64,000 nucleotides of DNA from Micropruina glycogenica (lineage in GTDB: Bacteria; Actinomycetota; Actinomycetes; Propionibacteriales; Propionibacteriaceae). The DNA lies in assembly GCF_039524395.1 (NCBI RefSeq), contig NZ_BAAAGO010000042.1. One strand, 5' to 3'. Positions 1-8,432 of this stretch are shown piece after piece. Within the stretch, counting starts at the first letter, position 1; each line of letters starts with the position of its first letter. Both the position numbers and the translations under genes were made by a program. The notes under the pieces were generated by a model, which saw only the letters and a program-made list of their open reading frames with translations, did no database searches and was not told the origin of the DNA.

Positions 1-2
1 CG

Positions 3-305
3 GTTGTAGCTGAGGTCGGCTATCTTCTGGACTCCAAGCTGGGCAGTCGAGCCGAGGCAGCGTTTCATCGTGCGATCGCGGACGGCGACTACGAGATCGC
101 CGACCTCACGCCTGAGGACCACCTGCGAATGGCTGATCTGATCGAGCGCTACCAGGACCTCCGGCTCGGCACGACCGACGCCTCGGTGATCGCTCTCGCT
201 GAACGGCTCGATGTGAGCGAGATCGCAACGCTCGACCGAAGGCACTTCACTGTGGTCAGGCCTGTCCACGTTCAGGCGTTGACTCTCCTGCCCGAGCGGA
301 TCTGA
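3..305 (+). CDS. PIN-domain (VapC-like) ribonuclease toxin, C-terminal part
   Basis: Open from the left window edge to a TGA stop, about 100 residues, so the N-terminus and first catalytic Asp lie outside. The visible part has the PIN layout: an early VAEVGYLL helix with a candidate catalytic Glu, then TTDASVIALAERL with a conserved Asp, then ATLDRRHF with the last acidic residue before the final strand. PIN toxins are Mg-dependent RNases usually paired with an upstream antitoxin, which would be beyond the edge. It lies just inside the proposed element boundary at 774-798, a common setting for such genes. Family call is firm; toxin activity is inferred. Confidence 0.75.
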   Translation, partial: VVAEVGYLLDSKLGSRAEAAFHRAIADGDYEIADLTPEDHLRMADLIERYQDLRLGTTDASVIALAERLDVSEIATLDRRHFTVVRPVHVQALTLLPERI

Positions 306-773
306 CGTCAGACCGCCGACGAGGCATGAACGGAGATCCTGTGGATGTGACCGTGCTCGCTCAGCTCGACCCGGCGATGAACGCGCATTAGCTTGATCGA
401 GCAGCTCCGACGCCCGTGACCCCAGCGCGGCGCGCCGACCGCGAGGTCTTCCATCTCAGATCTGCGGTTACGCTTGTCGACTACTTCGCTCTGCTGCCCA
501 AGCCCTGACCTATCACGGGTTCTTGAGGCGTGCTGTGACGCACGTCCTTTGCGGTGGGCCATTCATCGACACGAACAGCTCGCCCATTGCGACGAGAACC
601 GAGAGTAGGGCGCCTGTTTGCGAAGTGCCGATCCGGCTGGTCGTACCTACGGCGGGGGCGACAGGCTCACATGCTGGAATCTCTGCCCCAGATAAGCCCC
701 AACTGGCGGCCGAGATCATCGCATCTTGCCTATCATACCTAGTCAACGGCTAGTTCAGCGCGCCCATCCCTCC
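306..773. other. Non-coding stretch at island edge
   Basis: About 470 bases with no reading frame that has a plausible protein, start and ribosome site. I see no repeat and no recognisable gene remnant. It separates the PIN gene from the tRNA-like 3' end and would be internal DNA of the proposed integrated element. Confidence 0.5.
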
Positions 774-798
774 GGTTCGAGTCCTGTCGCCCCGACCA
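774..798 (+). other. tRNA-Pro 3'-end copy, candidate attachment site (attR-like)
   Basis: The 25 bases GGTTCGAGTCC...CCCCGACCA look like the T-loop, 3' T-stem and acceptor 3' strand of an actinobacterial proline tRNA, including an encoded CCA. No matching 5' acceptor strand, D-arm or anticodon arm lies upstream, and the T-stem pairs imperfectly, so this is not a functional tRNA. A tRNA 3' end without its 5' half is what tyrosine-recombinase elements leave at one end. Proline tRNA is a known actinobacterial integration target (pSAM2 type). The hairpin 6 bases downstream suits a native tRNA terminator, placing the chromosome to the right and the element to the left. Confidence 0.5.
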
Positions 799-803
799 TT
801 GCC

Positions 804-829
804 AGAGGCGACCAGCCGGGGGCCTCTTT
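804..829 (+). terminator. Hairpin terminator after tRNA-like sequence
   Basis: AGAGGC at 804-809 pairs with GCCTCT at 822-827, with a GC-rich loop and then TT. It starts six bases after the CCA, the spacing typical of a tRNA gene terminator. Confidence 0.55.
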
Positions 830-1044
830 GCGCCGGATCGACGTGTGAGCAGGTCAAGTCCAAATCGATCGACCGCGTCACCCACGTGGATCGTGCGACT
901 TCCCCGGTGGCTCAGATCGATCAGGTTCACCAGATCCTGGTGCTGCTCACCGGCGGACGGTAGGCATCACGAGGCCTTGGCGTCGAAGCTGCCGAGCGAT
1001 GAGGGCATGGACGAGATTCACGCGGGGGCTTACGCACCACAGGA

Positions 1045-2448
1045 TCAGCTCTTCGCCTTTCGCATAGGGCGAATCACCTCACCGGCCGAGGGGCTCATCA
1101 GCAGCGCTTCGACCAAGGCCATGCCCAACACGATCGCGATCACGATGAAGGTCGCCGAGTACGGCGCCGAGGGGCCGGCCGCCTGCAGCGGACGCGCCGC
1201 CTTCAGCAGCGCCGCGGCCACCGCGACGCCGAACCCGGCGGCGATCTGCGACAACGTCGAAAACAGCGTGTTCGCCTCGGTCATGTGTGCCTGGGCGACG
1301 TCGGCGAACGCGATGGTGTTGTAGGCGGTGAAGCCGACCGACCGCGCCGCGCCCGAGACGAACAGCAAGGTGGCGAGCAGCCAGTCGGGGGTGTCGGGCT
1401 TCATCAACGCCATCAGCACCACGGTCACCGCGGCCACTGCCGAGGCAGCGATCAGCACCGTCCGATACCCGAACAGCCGCAGCAGGGGAGTGGTCGCCGG
1501 CTTGATCGCCAGGTTGCCCACGAACACCCACAACACCATCGCCCCGGCTTGCACGGGGGTGCGTCCCCAGACGTCCTGAAACAGCAGCGGCAGCAGAAAC
1601 GGCACGGCCGACACCGCCAGCCGAAACGCCATGCCGCCCGCGTTGGCGACCCTGAAGGTCTCGTGGCCGAAGGCGTCCAGGCTCAGAATCGGGTGCTCGG
1701 CCCGCCGGCAGTGCCGGACGGCCAGCCAACACCCCAGGGCGCCGAGTGCGGCCGCCACGATCACGGCACCGTACGGGATCTCGTCCAGGGTCAGCAGGCT
1801 GGTCAGCCCCACCACCGAACCCAGACCGATCAACACCCAGGCCGAGCCCAGCCAATCGAACGGCACCTGGTGCGGGGTGCGGATCTGCGGCACCAGGGCG
1901 ATCGCGATCGGCACCGCGATGAGACCCAGCGGAATGTTGATGAGAAAAATCCAGTGCCACGAGAGCGCCTGCACCACCACGCCACCGAGAAACGGCGCGA
2001 TGATCGGTGCCGCCAACGCCGGCCAGGTGAGAATCGCGATCGCTCGGACGAGCCCCTGCCGGTCACCGCCCCGCAGCACCACCAGGCGTCCGACGGGCAC
2101 CATCAACGCCCCACCGATGCCCTGCAGCACCCGCCAGGCGCACAGCTCGATCAACGAGGTGGACGCCGCGCAGAGCCCCGAGGCGACCGTGAAGATCACG
2201 ATGGCCCACACGAACACGGTGCGCGAGCCCAGCCGGTCGGTGATCCAGCCACTGAACGGAATCACGATCGCGAGGGTGACGAAGTAGGCGGTGATCGACA
2301 GTCCGATCGACGCCGAACTGACCCCCAGGTCACGGCCCATGGCCGGCGCGGCCGTCGACACGATGGTTCCGTCGAGCAGTTCCATGAAGTAGGTGGCGGC
2401 GACCAGCACGGCGACGGCCGTGGCTCGGCGCTCCGCGTTCATGCCCAT
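1045..2448 (-). CDS. MFS drug-efflux transporter, DHA2 (EmrB/QacA) type
   Basis: 467 residues with 13-14 predicted membrane segments. The N-terminal segment contains FMELLDGTIV, matching the LDxTIVNxALP signature of DHA2 proteins, and GWITDRLGSRTVFV is the loop 2-3 MFS signature. WRVLQGIGGALMVPVGR corresponds to motif C/D2 of proton-coupled drug exporters. The family exports amphipathic compounds across the inner membrane in exchange for protons; the substrate is unknown. Start is the ATG-GGC-ATG pair at 2448, and the third codon could also serve. It is monocistronic, divergent from the broken MFS gene at 2770. No adjacent TetR or MarR regulator is seen. Confidence 0.9.
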   Translation of the reverse strand: MGMNAERRATAVAVLVAATYFMELLDGTIVSTAAPAMGRDLGVSSASIGLSITAYFVTLAIVIPFSGWITDRLGSRTVFVWAIVIFTVASGLCAASTSLIELCAWRVLQGIGGALMVPVGRLVVLRGGDRQGLVRAIAILTWPALAAPIIAPFLGGVVVQALSWHWIFLINIPLGLIAVPIAIALVPQIRTPHQVPFDWLGSAWVLIGLGSVVGLTSLLTLDEIPYGAVIVAAALGALGCWLAVRHCRRAEHPILSLDAFGHETFRVANAGGMAFRLAVSAVPFLLPLLFQDVWGRTPVQAGAMVLWVFVGNLAIKPATTPLLRLFGYRTVLIAASAVAAVTVVLMALMKPDTPDWLLATLLFVSGAARSVGFTAYNTIAFADVAQAHMTEANTLFSTLSQIAAGFGVAVAAALLKAARPLQAAGPSAPYSATFIVIAIVLGMALVEALLMSPSAGEVIRPMRKAKS

Positions 2449-2769
2449 CCACCCACAGTTGCATCAAGGTGGCGGATCCGTGTGCGCGCACGCGCGCGTC
2501 GCCGACGATGCGTTGATATCGATGGGGTCAGTCCATCGGTTGCGCGCCGAAACGTCGAGCGGTTGCCGACTGTTGCTGCGGGTTCGTACGCAGACGACGG
2601 ACTCGCCGACACTGCCTCGCGCGCACTAGCATCGCGGCGTGCAGGATTCTCCCGGCCGCCGGGGCACGCGGCGCTGACCCGATCAGTCGTACGCGTGCCT
2701 GCTGCTGAGGTCGCGTCGCCCGGTCAGCCCTGGGTTCCATCCATTCGCTGACGCCGAGGATTCTCAACC
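2449..2769. other. Divergent intergenic region between two MFS genes
   Basis: Holds the promoters of both transporter genes but no clear -35/-10 pair could be assigned. It contains an alternating purine-pyrimidine run (about 2480-2500). No gene is seen. Confidence 0.4.
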
Positions 2770-3672
2770 ATGTTCGTGGTGCAACTGGCCTACCTGGCCT
2801 TCTTCAGCATCGCCCTGCCCGATTCGATGCTCGGCGTGGCCTGGCCGTCGATGCGGCTCTCGTTCGACCAGCCGCTCAGCGCCGCGGGGCTGGTGCCTCC
2901 GGTGGGTGTCGCCGCGGCCGTCGTGTCGACCATCGCGGCGCCGTATCTGACCGCCCGCTGGGGTGTCGGACGGCTGCTGGCCGCCGGCACCGCCCTGTCT
3001 GCGGCAGCGCTGGCCGGGTCGGCCCTGACCCCCACGTGGTGGGGGTTCCTGGTCACCGTGGCGCTGGGCGGTCTGGCCTCGGGCGCCATCGACGCCACCC
3101 TGAACGCCTTCGCCGCGCGTCGTTTCGGGCCCCAGCAGATCAACCTGCTGCACGCCTGTTACGGCGTGGGCGCGGTCGTCTCGCCGCTGCTGGTCACGGT
3201 GGCCCTGGCCACGGGCGCAGGGTGGCGCGCCGCCTTCGGCGTGGTGGCCGGCCTGATGTTCGTGATCGCGGTCGTGTTCACCGTCGCCCGGCACGGCTGG
3301 GACGACGGCGTGCCCGCAGCGGCGTCACCGGCCGCCACGAGCGAAGGGCGGGTCTGGTCACTGCCCGCGACCCTCGGCCTGGTGACGGTGGTGCTAGCGC
3401 GCCGGCCACCTCCGGGCCGACCCCTCGCTCGAGGGTCAGGTAGCTGTAGGCCCAGATCGCCACGGACGACTCCAGCCCGGTCTGCATGGCCGAACGACTC
3501 GGCGCCTGGCCCGTGCTGGGCATCGCTGCCCGGTCTGCTCGGGCTGGCACTCGACCACGACGCCCGCTGGTTCGCGCTGGGGCTCGCGTTGCTGAGCCTG
3601 CTGATCGCCGGACTGCTCCGCCTGATCGGACGCCGCGCCGGCACCGCCCCTCAGGTGCCCGAGGGCCAGTAG
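2770..3672 (+). pseudogene. MFS transporter, broken by internal inversion and deletions
   Basis: The first about 200 codons read as a normal MFS N-terminal half (FFSIALPDSMLGVAWPSM, then LTARWGVGRLLAAG, then GASSGAIDATLN-like text with GPQQINLLHACYGVGA). At about 3393 the protein turns into arginine/proline-rich nonsense. The missing helix-7 region is present on the opposite strand (3393-3488). After it, AERLGAWPVLGIA reads in one forward frame and PGLLGLALDHDARW in another, so a frame change and deletion follow. The frame left open encodes 300 residues against about 390-400 for the family. A working transporter is unlikely. The 3' end overlaps the convergent yggS gene by 22 bases. Confidence 0.85.
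3393..3488 (-). other. Inverted coding segment inside the MFS pseudogene
   Basis: Read on the minus strand, this roughly 95-bp block encodes AMQTGLESSVAIWAYSYL followed by TLERGVGPEVAGALA, a textbook first helix of an MFS C-terminal half. The flanking plus-strand text before (LPATLGLVTVVL) and after (AERLGAWPVLG) would join onto it if it were flipped back, with some sequence still missing on the right. I could not find long inverted repeats at the borders. Confidence 0.8.
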
Positions 3673-4427
3673 TGCGCCTCGTCGTACCGCGGCGCCCGGC
3701 TGCCGAACAAGGCTTGGCCGACCCGCACGCAGGTGGCGCCCTCGTCGATCGCCACCTCGAAGTCGCCCGACATGCCCATCGACAGCTCACCCGGCCCGAT
3801 CAGGTCGGGGTCGGTGTCGCGGGCCCGATCGCGCAGCGTCCGCAGCCGCACGAAACAGGCGCGCACCCGCTCGAGGTCGCTGCTGAACAGCGCAAGGGTC
3901 ATCAGGCCCTGCACCCGTAGCGTCTCGAACCGGGGGAGGGCGGCCAGAAAGGCCAGCACCTCGTCGGGGCTCAGCCCGTACTTCGACTCTTCGCCCGAGG
4001 TGTTCACCTGCACGAACACGTCCAGCGACCGTCCGGCCGCCTGCAGCCGGCGATCGAGCGCCTCGGCCAGGCGCAGGCTGTCGAGCGCCTGAAACTCGGC
4101 GGCGAAGCCCGCCACGTCGCGGGCCTTGTTGGTCTGCAGATGCCCGACCACGGCCCAGCTGACGTCGAGGTCGGCGAGGTTCTCGCTCTTGCGCTTCGCC
4201 TCCTGCACCTTGTTCTCGCCCAGCCGGTAGTACCCCGCGGCCACCGCGTTGCGCAGCCGGTCTTCGGCCACCGTCTTGCTCACCGGCAACAACCGGACGC
4301 TCCGCGGGTCGCGTCCGGCCCGTGCGGCGGCCCGCGCGATGCGCGCCTGGACGGCGTCGAGGTTGCGGGCAAAGTCCTCGACGGTGATCGCCGGCGGGTA
4401 GGTGATGGGCTGGGCGACGTCGGACAT
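3651..4427 (-). CDS. YggS/PROSC-family PLP homeostasis protein
   Basis: 258 residues from the ATG at 4427; longer in-frame starts upstream add non-conserved residues. PLP-binding Lys51 lies in RLLPVSKTV. GENKVQEAKRK, WAVVGHLQTNKAR, QVNTSGEESKYGL and ELSMGMSGDFEVAIDEGAT are the family signatures in the expected order of an alanine-racemase-like TIM barrel. The protein carries pyridoxal phosphate and keeps amino- and keto-acid pools balanced; it has no firm catalytic reaction. In many actinobacteria it lies by ftsZ; here it sits alone beside topoisomerase IB. The stop overlaps the 3' end of the MFS pseudogene. Confidence 0.93.
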   Translation of the reverse strand: MSDVAQPITYPPAITVEDFARNLDAVQARIARAAARAGRDPRSVRLLPVSKTVAEDRLRNAVAAGYYRLGENKVQEAKRKSENLADLDVSWAVVGHLQTNKARDVAGFAAEFQALDSLRLAEALDRRLQAAGRSLDVFVQVNTSGEESKYGLSPDEVLAFLAALPRFETLRVQGLMTLALFSSDLERVRACFVRLRTLRDRARDTDPDLIGPGELSMGMSGDFEVAIDEGATCVRVGQALFGSRAPRYDEAHYWPSGT

Positions 4428-4464
4428 GACGCTCACGTTAGTGCGCCCGCGTGCGGCGAGCGGG

Positions 4465-5463
4465 TTACTGCACGTCGAGCAGGTCGAGTACGGCACGTTC
4501 GAGCGCGTGCTGCCGGGCCGCGGGGGTGCGGTACGACCGTCCGGCGGCCTCGGCGATGGTCGAGCCCGACTCGTAGAGGTCGATCAGTCGTGGGTCGATG
4601 TAGCTGCCCTTCGCCACCGTGGGCGTGTTGCCGAGGTAGCCGGCCACCTCGCCGACCGCGGTGCGCACCACCTTGGCGCGGGCCGTCTTCGTGGTTGCCG
4701 GCGGCGCGGCGGCCAGTGCCGCGGCGAAGATCACGGTGGCGTGCCAGGTGCGAAAGTCCTTCGCCGTGAAGTCGCCGCCGAACAGCTCCGACAGGTAGGC
4801 GTTGACGGTGCCGGAGGCCAGGTCGAGCCAGTCCGGGCCCTGGTGGTAGGCCAACAGCCGATCACCGCCGCGGCGCTGCCGCATCACCTGCAGGGCCTCG
4901 ATCACCGGCTCGTCGTCGATCAGTATGTGGTGCTCGATGCCCGACTTGCCGACGAACTGAAACGCCAACGCCTCGCCGTGCCGGCGCACGTGCCGACGCT
5001 TGAGCGTGGTCAGGCCGAACGATCCGTTGGCGTCGGCGTAGGCGTCGTTGCCGATGCGAAAGTAGCCCAGATCGAGCAGCCGGACGGCGGTGGCCGCGGC
5101 CCGCTCCAGCGGCATGCCGTCAAGGGCCAGGTCGGCCGACACCTTGCGTCGCACCGTGGGCAGCTTCAGCGCGGCGGTCTCGACCCGGTCGAACTTCAGC
5201 TTGTCGCGCTGCACCCGCCACGCCGGGTGGTAGAGGTACTGACGCCGTCCGGCCGCGTCCACCCCGGTGGCCTGCAGATGACCGTTGGGCGTCGGGCAGA
5301 TCCACACATCGCGCCAGGCCGGGGGAATCACCAGCGTCTTGATGCGTTTCACGTCGGCGTCGGCGAGCCGGCCACCGTGCTCGTCGATGTAGCGAAAGCC
5401 CTTGCCGTGACGGCGTCGTGACCAGCCCGGCGACTGGGACGAGACACGGCGCAGTCGGGGCAT
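4465..5463 (-). CDS. DNA topoisomerase IB (poxvirus-like)
   Basis: 332 residues, the usual size of bacterial TopIB (about 330-370). It relaxes supercoils by nicking one strand through a 3'-phosphotyrosine. N-terminal beta domain: GFRYIDEHG...RIKTLVIPPAWRDVWICP. The catalytic domain has YFRIGNDAYADANGSFGLTTL (Arg), FVGKSGIEH (Lys), KDFRTWHAT (Arg and His) and GNTPTVAKGSYIDP with the nucleophile at about Tyr288. All active-site residues appear present. Start ATG at 5463. Next to yggS on the same strand with a 37-base gap; co-transcription is possible. Confidence 0.95.
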   Translation of the reverse strand: MPRLRRVSSQSPGWSRRRHGKGFRYIDEHGGRLADADVKRIKTLVIPPAWRDVWICPTPNGHLQATGVDAAGRRQYLYHPAWRVQRDKLKFDRVETAALKLPTVRRKVSADLALDGMPLERAAATAVRLLDLGYFRIGNDAYADANGSFGLTTLKRRHVRRHGEALAFQFVGKSGIEHHILIDDEPVIEALQVMRQRRGGDRLLAYHQGPDWLDLASGTVNAYLSELFGGDFTAKDFRTWHATVIFAAALAAAPPATTKTARAKVVRTAVGEVAGYLGNTPTVAKGSYIDPRLIDLYESGSTIAEAAGRSYRTPAARQHALERAVLDLLDVQ

Positions 5464-5498
5464 GCGCCGACGCTACGCCGCCCGCAGCATGAACGCCA

Positions 5499-6011
5499 TC
5501 ACACGTAGGGGTGCCGCCCGCGCCGTCGGTTCAACGTCCACAGCGGGGCGGCCAGCCACAAGGCGGCGAACACGGCCAGCGCGACGACGCCCGCCACCCA
5601 GCCGGCCGGCACACCGACCACCAGGCCCACCACCAGGGTGGCGACCAGCCCGACGGTGAGCGCCAGGCAGCACAGTCCGGCCTTCGCCATCCAGCCGCCC
5701 AGGTCGACCAGCACGTCCTTCTCGTGCCGGCGAAACAGCAGCCGGTGCGCGGCCACCGGTGCCAGCACCAGAGCGGTCGCCAGGGCCGAGAACACGACGG
5801 CGGCTAGAAAGACGGCGACCAGGGCGGGGTCGAGGTCGAGGAAGCGCGCCTGAAACGGCAGGATCAGCAGAAACCCGGTGAGAATCTGAATGCCCGTCTG
5901 GGTGACCCGCAACTCTTGCAGCAGCTCCGACCAGTTGCGGTCGAGCCGTTCGGCCGGCGTCTCGTGACGTTCGACGGGTGCATCGTCACTGCTGCCGTCA
6001 GGCGGTTTCAT
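5499..6011 (-). CDS. DUF6328 family membrane protein
   Basis: 170 residues from the ATG at 6011. The signature RNWSELLQELRVTQTGIQIL precedes four hydrophobic segments (about residues 45-65, 75-95, 115-135, 140-160), and the tail ends RRRGRHPYV. The family is common in actinobacteria and has no assigned function. It is divergent from the regulator at 6124 and the intervening 110 bases must hold both promoters. Confidence 0.8.
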   Translation of the reverse strand: MKPPDGSSDDAPVERHETPAERLDRNWSELLQELRVTQTGIQILTGFLLILPFQARFLDLDPALVAVFLAAVVFSALATALVLAPVAAHRLLFRRHEKDVLVDLGGWMAKAGLCCLALTVGLVATLVVGLVVGVPAGWVAGVVALAVFAALWLAAPLWTLNRRRGRHPYV

Positions 6012-6123
6012 GACTCGACAGGCTACGCCGCCGAGCGTCTGGGTGAGGGTGTTCGGGGCCGGTGTGCAACGGGGTAATGGCAGTGACTGTCTACCTGCCG
6101 CCAGGCTGACTAGGTTCGTTCTC

Positions 6124-6996
6124 ATGAACATTCGCAGTGAGGCCGCCGACTTTCTGCGTTCACGGCGCGCTCGCATCACCCCCGAGCAGGTCGGCCTGCC
6201 CACCTGGGGTGAACGTCGCCGGGTCACCGGACTGCGCCGCGAAGAGGTCGCCCTGCTGGCCGGCGTCAGCGTCGAGTACTACGTGCGTCTCGAACGCGGC
6301 AACCTGGCCGGCGTGTCCGAGGCGGTGCTCGAGGCGGTCAGCAATGCGCTGCGGCTCGATGAGGCCGAGCGCGCCCACCTGTACGACCTGGCCCACGCGG
6401 CGTCGAGCCGTGGACGAGCCGCCCGTCCGGTTCGCGGCGTGGTGCGGCCGGCGGTGCAGTGGCTGCTCGACTCCATGGACGGCACCGCCGCCTACGTGCG
6501 CAACAACCGCACCGACATTCTGGCCACCAACGCCCTCGGGCGGGCGCTCTACCAACCGGTGCTGGCCATGGCCGGACGCCCCAACGTGGCCCGGTACGTG
6601 TTTCTCGACCCCAGCGCGCCCGAGTTCTTCGTCGAGTGGGATCGCATCTGCTACGAGGCCACCGCTCTGCTGCGCAGCCTCGCGGGCGAGAACCCCTACG
6701 ACCACGGCCTCACCGAACTGGTCGGCGAGCTGTCGACCCGCAGTGACACCTTTCGCCGGCTCTGGGCCGACCACGACGTGCGCCTGCACCGCACCGGTGT
6801 GAAGAAGTTTCACCACCCCGTGGTCGGCGACCTCACGCTGGCGTACGAGTCGCTGCAGGTGACCGCCGACACCGGTCTGAGGCTGAACGCCTACGTCGCC
6901 GAACCCGGCACCACGTCGGCCGACGCCATGAGGCTGTTGGCGAGTTGGGCCACCGAACCGCACCCGCAACCCGCCCTCGACCCGGAGCGATCGTGA
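6124..6996 (+). CDS. XRE-type regulator with MmyB/MltR-like ligand-binding domain
   Basis: 290 residues. An N-terminal helix-turn-helix (LRREEVALLAGVSVEYYVRLERG) carries the hallmark text of actinobacterial MmyB-like regulators. The C-terminal domain (about residues 100-270) includes RNNRTDILATNALGRALY and HRTGVKKFHHPVVGDLTLAYE, typical of the PAS-like ligand-binding fold. It probably represses or activates neighbouring redox genes in response to a small ligand. The next intact gene is the aldo/keto reductase at 7156, with a cupin remnant between. Start ATG at 6124; ligand unknown. Confidence 0.92.
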   Translation: MNIRSEAADFLRSRRARITPEQVGLPTWGERRRVTGLRREEVALLAGVSVEYYVRLERGNLAGVSEAVLEAVSNALRLDEAERAHLYDLAHAASSRGRAARPVRGVVRPAVQWLLDSMDGTAAYVRNNRTDILATNALGRALYQPVLAMAGRPNVARYVFLDPSAPEFFVEWDRICYEATALLRSLAGENPYDHGLTELVGELSTRSDTFRRLWADHDVRLHRTGVKKFHHPVVGDLTLAYESLQVTADTGLRLNAYVAEPGTTSADAMRLLASWATEPHPQPALDPERS

Positions 6997-7124
6997 ACCC
7001 GGCCGCGCACGCCACCGCGACGGGGCCCGCCGAACGGTTCACCGGCCAGGCTCTTCTCGACGGCAGCACCGGCCCCGCTGCGCGCGTCCCCCTCGGCCGG
7101 TGCACCGTCACACCCGCACACTGA
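6993..7124 (+). pseudogene. Truncated cupin-domain protein remnant
   Basis: A 43-codon frame opens with a GTG overlapping the regulator's stop (GTGA). TGPAERFTGQALLD resembles the start of small actinobacterial cupins, which continue through RVTF.PGARTAWHTHP. Here the frame runs into ARVPLGRCTVTPAH and stops before the metal-binding histidine motif, so only the first quarter of the domain survives. Cupins of this type often lie between such a regulator and an aldo/keto reductase, which supports the reading. Moderate confidence because the match is short. Confidence 0.5.
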
Positions 7125-7155
7125 CCCTGTTCACCACCGACGAACGGAAATCACC

Positions 7156-8124
7156 ATGCAGTACACCCGGCTCGGCACGTCCGGCCTGACCGTCAGCCGC
7201 ATCGCGCTGGGTTGCATGAGCTTCGGCGACACCAGCCGCGGCTTCAGCCAATGGGCACTGTCTGAAGAAGACTCCCAGCCGTACTTCGCCCAAGCCGTGG
7301 AATCGGGTATCACCTTCTGGGACACGGCCAACGTGTACACCTTCGGCAGCTCCGAAGAGATCGTGGGCCGAGCCATCGACACCTTCAGCCGCCGCGAAGA
7401 CGTGGTGCTGGCCACCAAGGTGTTCTTTCGTATGCACGACGGGCCGGGCGGCCACGGTCTGTCGCGCAAGGCGATCATGGAGAACATCGACGCCAGCCTG
7501 AAGCGCCTGGGCACCGACTACGTCGACCTGTACCAGATTCACCGGTTCGACCCCGACACGCCGGTCGAAGAGACCATGGAGGCGCTGCACGACGTGGTGA
7601 AGGCCGGCAAGGCGCGCTACATCGGTGCCTCGGCGATGCACGCCTGGCAGTTCTCGAAGATGCAGTACGTGGCCACCCTCAATGGCTGGACCCGGTTCGT
7701 GTCGATGCAAGACGAGTACAACCTGATCATGCGCGAAGAGGAGCGCGAGATGTTCGGGCTGCTCGCCGATCAGGGCGTCGGCTCCATTCCGTTCTCACCG
7801 CTGGCCAAGGGCCGGGTCTGCCGCCCGTGGGGCGAGCGGACGGCACGCATGGACGTCGACCCGGTCGGCCGGCGCTACGACCAGGACGTCGATCGTCCGA
7901 TCGTCGAGGCGGTGCAACGCGTTGCCGAGGCGCGAGGCATTCCGATGGCGCAGGTCGCCCTGGCCTGGGTGCTGGGCAACCCCGCGGTCAGCGCCCCGAT
8001 CGTCGGAGCCACGAAGCCGCACCACCTGGCCGACGCCGTCGCCGCGTTGGACGTGCAACTCACCGACGACGAGATCAAGCAACTCGAGGAGCACTACCAG
8101 CCACACATTCCCCGCTCGTACTGA
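7156..8124 (+). CDS. Aldo/keto reductase
   Basis: 322 residues, an NADPH-dependent carbonyl reductase of the TIM-barrel AKR family. The catalytic tetrad is visible: Asp56 and Tyr61 in FWDTANVYTFG, Lys88 in LATKVFF, His129 in LYQIHRFDPDTP. The C-terminal cofactor loop is VSAPIVGATKPHHLADAV. It most resembles the YajO/GSP69-like group (LGTSGLTVSRIALGCMSFG). Start ATG at 7156 with only a weak upstream Shine-Dalgarno. It lies downstream of the XRE regulator and is probably controlled by it. Substrate unknown. Confidence 0.93.
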   Translation: MQYTRLGTSGLTVSRIALGCMSFGDTSRGFSQWALSEEDSQPYFAQAVESGITFWDTANVYTFGSSEEIVGRAIDTFSRREDVVLATKVFFRMHDGPGGHGLSRKAIMENIDASLKRLGTDYVDLYQIHRFDPDTPVEETMEALHDVVKAGKARYIGASAMHAWQFSKMQYVATLNGWTRFVSMQDEYNLIMREEEREMFGLLADQGVGSIPFSPLAKGRVCRPWGERTARMDVDPVGRRYDQDVDRPIVEAVQRVAEARGIPMAQVALAWVLGNPAVSAPIVGATKPHHLADAVAALDVQLTDDEIKQLEEHYQPHIPRSY

Positions 8125-8160
8125 GCTGGTCGTCCGCGTCATCCCGGCAGACCTCACCCG

Positions 8161-8293
8161 GTCATCCCGGCGTAGTCCCACTCGTCATCCCGGCGAACGC
8201 CGGGATCTCGGCCCAGACGAAAGCGGGACGGCGTCCACGTCGGCCTTGGGCAGTCGGCACGGTGAGATCCCGGCGTCCGCCGCCCGGATGACG
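8161..8293. repeat. Inverted pair of TCATCCCGGCG palindromic repeats
   Basis: A partial copy starts at 8161, a full forward copy is at 8184-8209 and a reversed diverged copy at 8265-8293. Each full unit is ATCCCGGCG-aa-CGCCGGGAT, a near-perfect hairpin flanked by GTC and CTC. It lies between two genes, 3' of the aldo/keto reductase, where it may end transcription. Confidence 0.75.
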
Positions 8294-8333
8294 GTCGGGT
8301 CCTCCACCCTTTAGGCCACAACGTTAGACAAAC

Positions 8334-8343
8334 CCTGTACAGG
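8334..8343. promoter_or_regulatory. Palindrome CCTGTACAGG upstream of PPOX gene
   Basis: A perfect 10-bp palindrome 90 bases before the start of the 8433 gene, next to an A/T-richer stretch (GTTAGACAAA, GGATAGG). It could be an operator or overlap the promoter. No regulator is adjacent. Confidence 0.35.
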
Positions 8344-8432
8344 ATAGGCCTTCGGGTCTAGCGTCGTAGCACGGTCGTGGCCGGCTAATGAGGCCCAACG
8401 ACCGTCCATGCCTTTCATCGACGGGAGCGCAG

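Noticed and set aside
754..798. A complete tRNA at the left end
   Set aside because: No D-arm, anticodon arm or 5' acceptor strand could be paired with the 3' end; only the 3' quarter is tRNA-like.
2480..2500. Alternating purine-pyrimidine run (GTGTGCGCGCACGCGCGCG)
   Set aside because: Could favour Z-DNA, but such runs are common by chance at this GC content.
1285..2751. A 488-codon open frame on the plus strand opposite the DHA2 transporter
   Set aside because: It is the antisense shadow of a GC-rich coding gene (His/Arg/Gln-rich text, no domain, no ribosome site).
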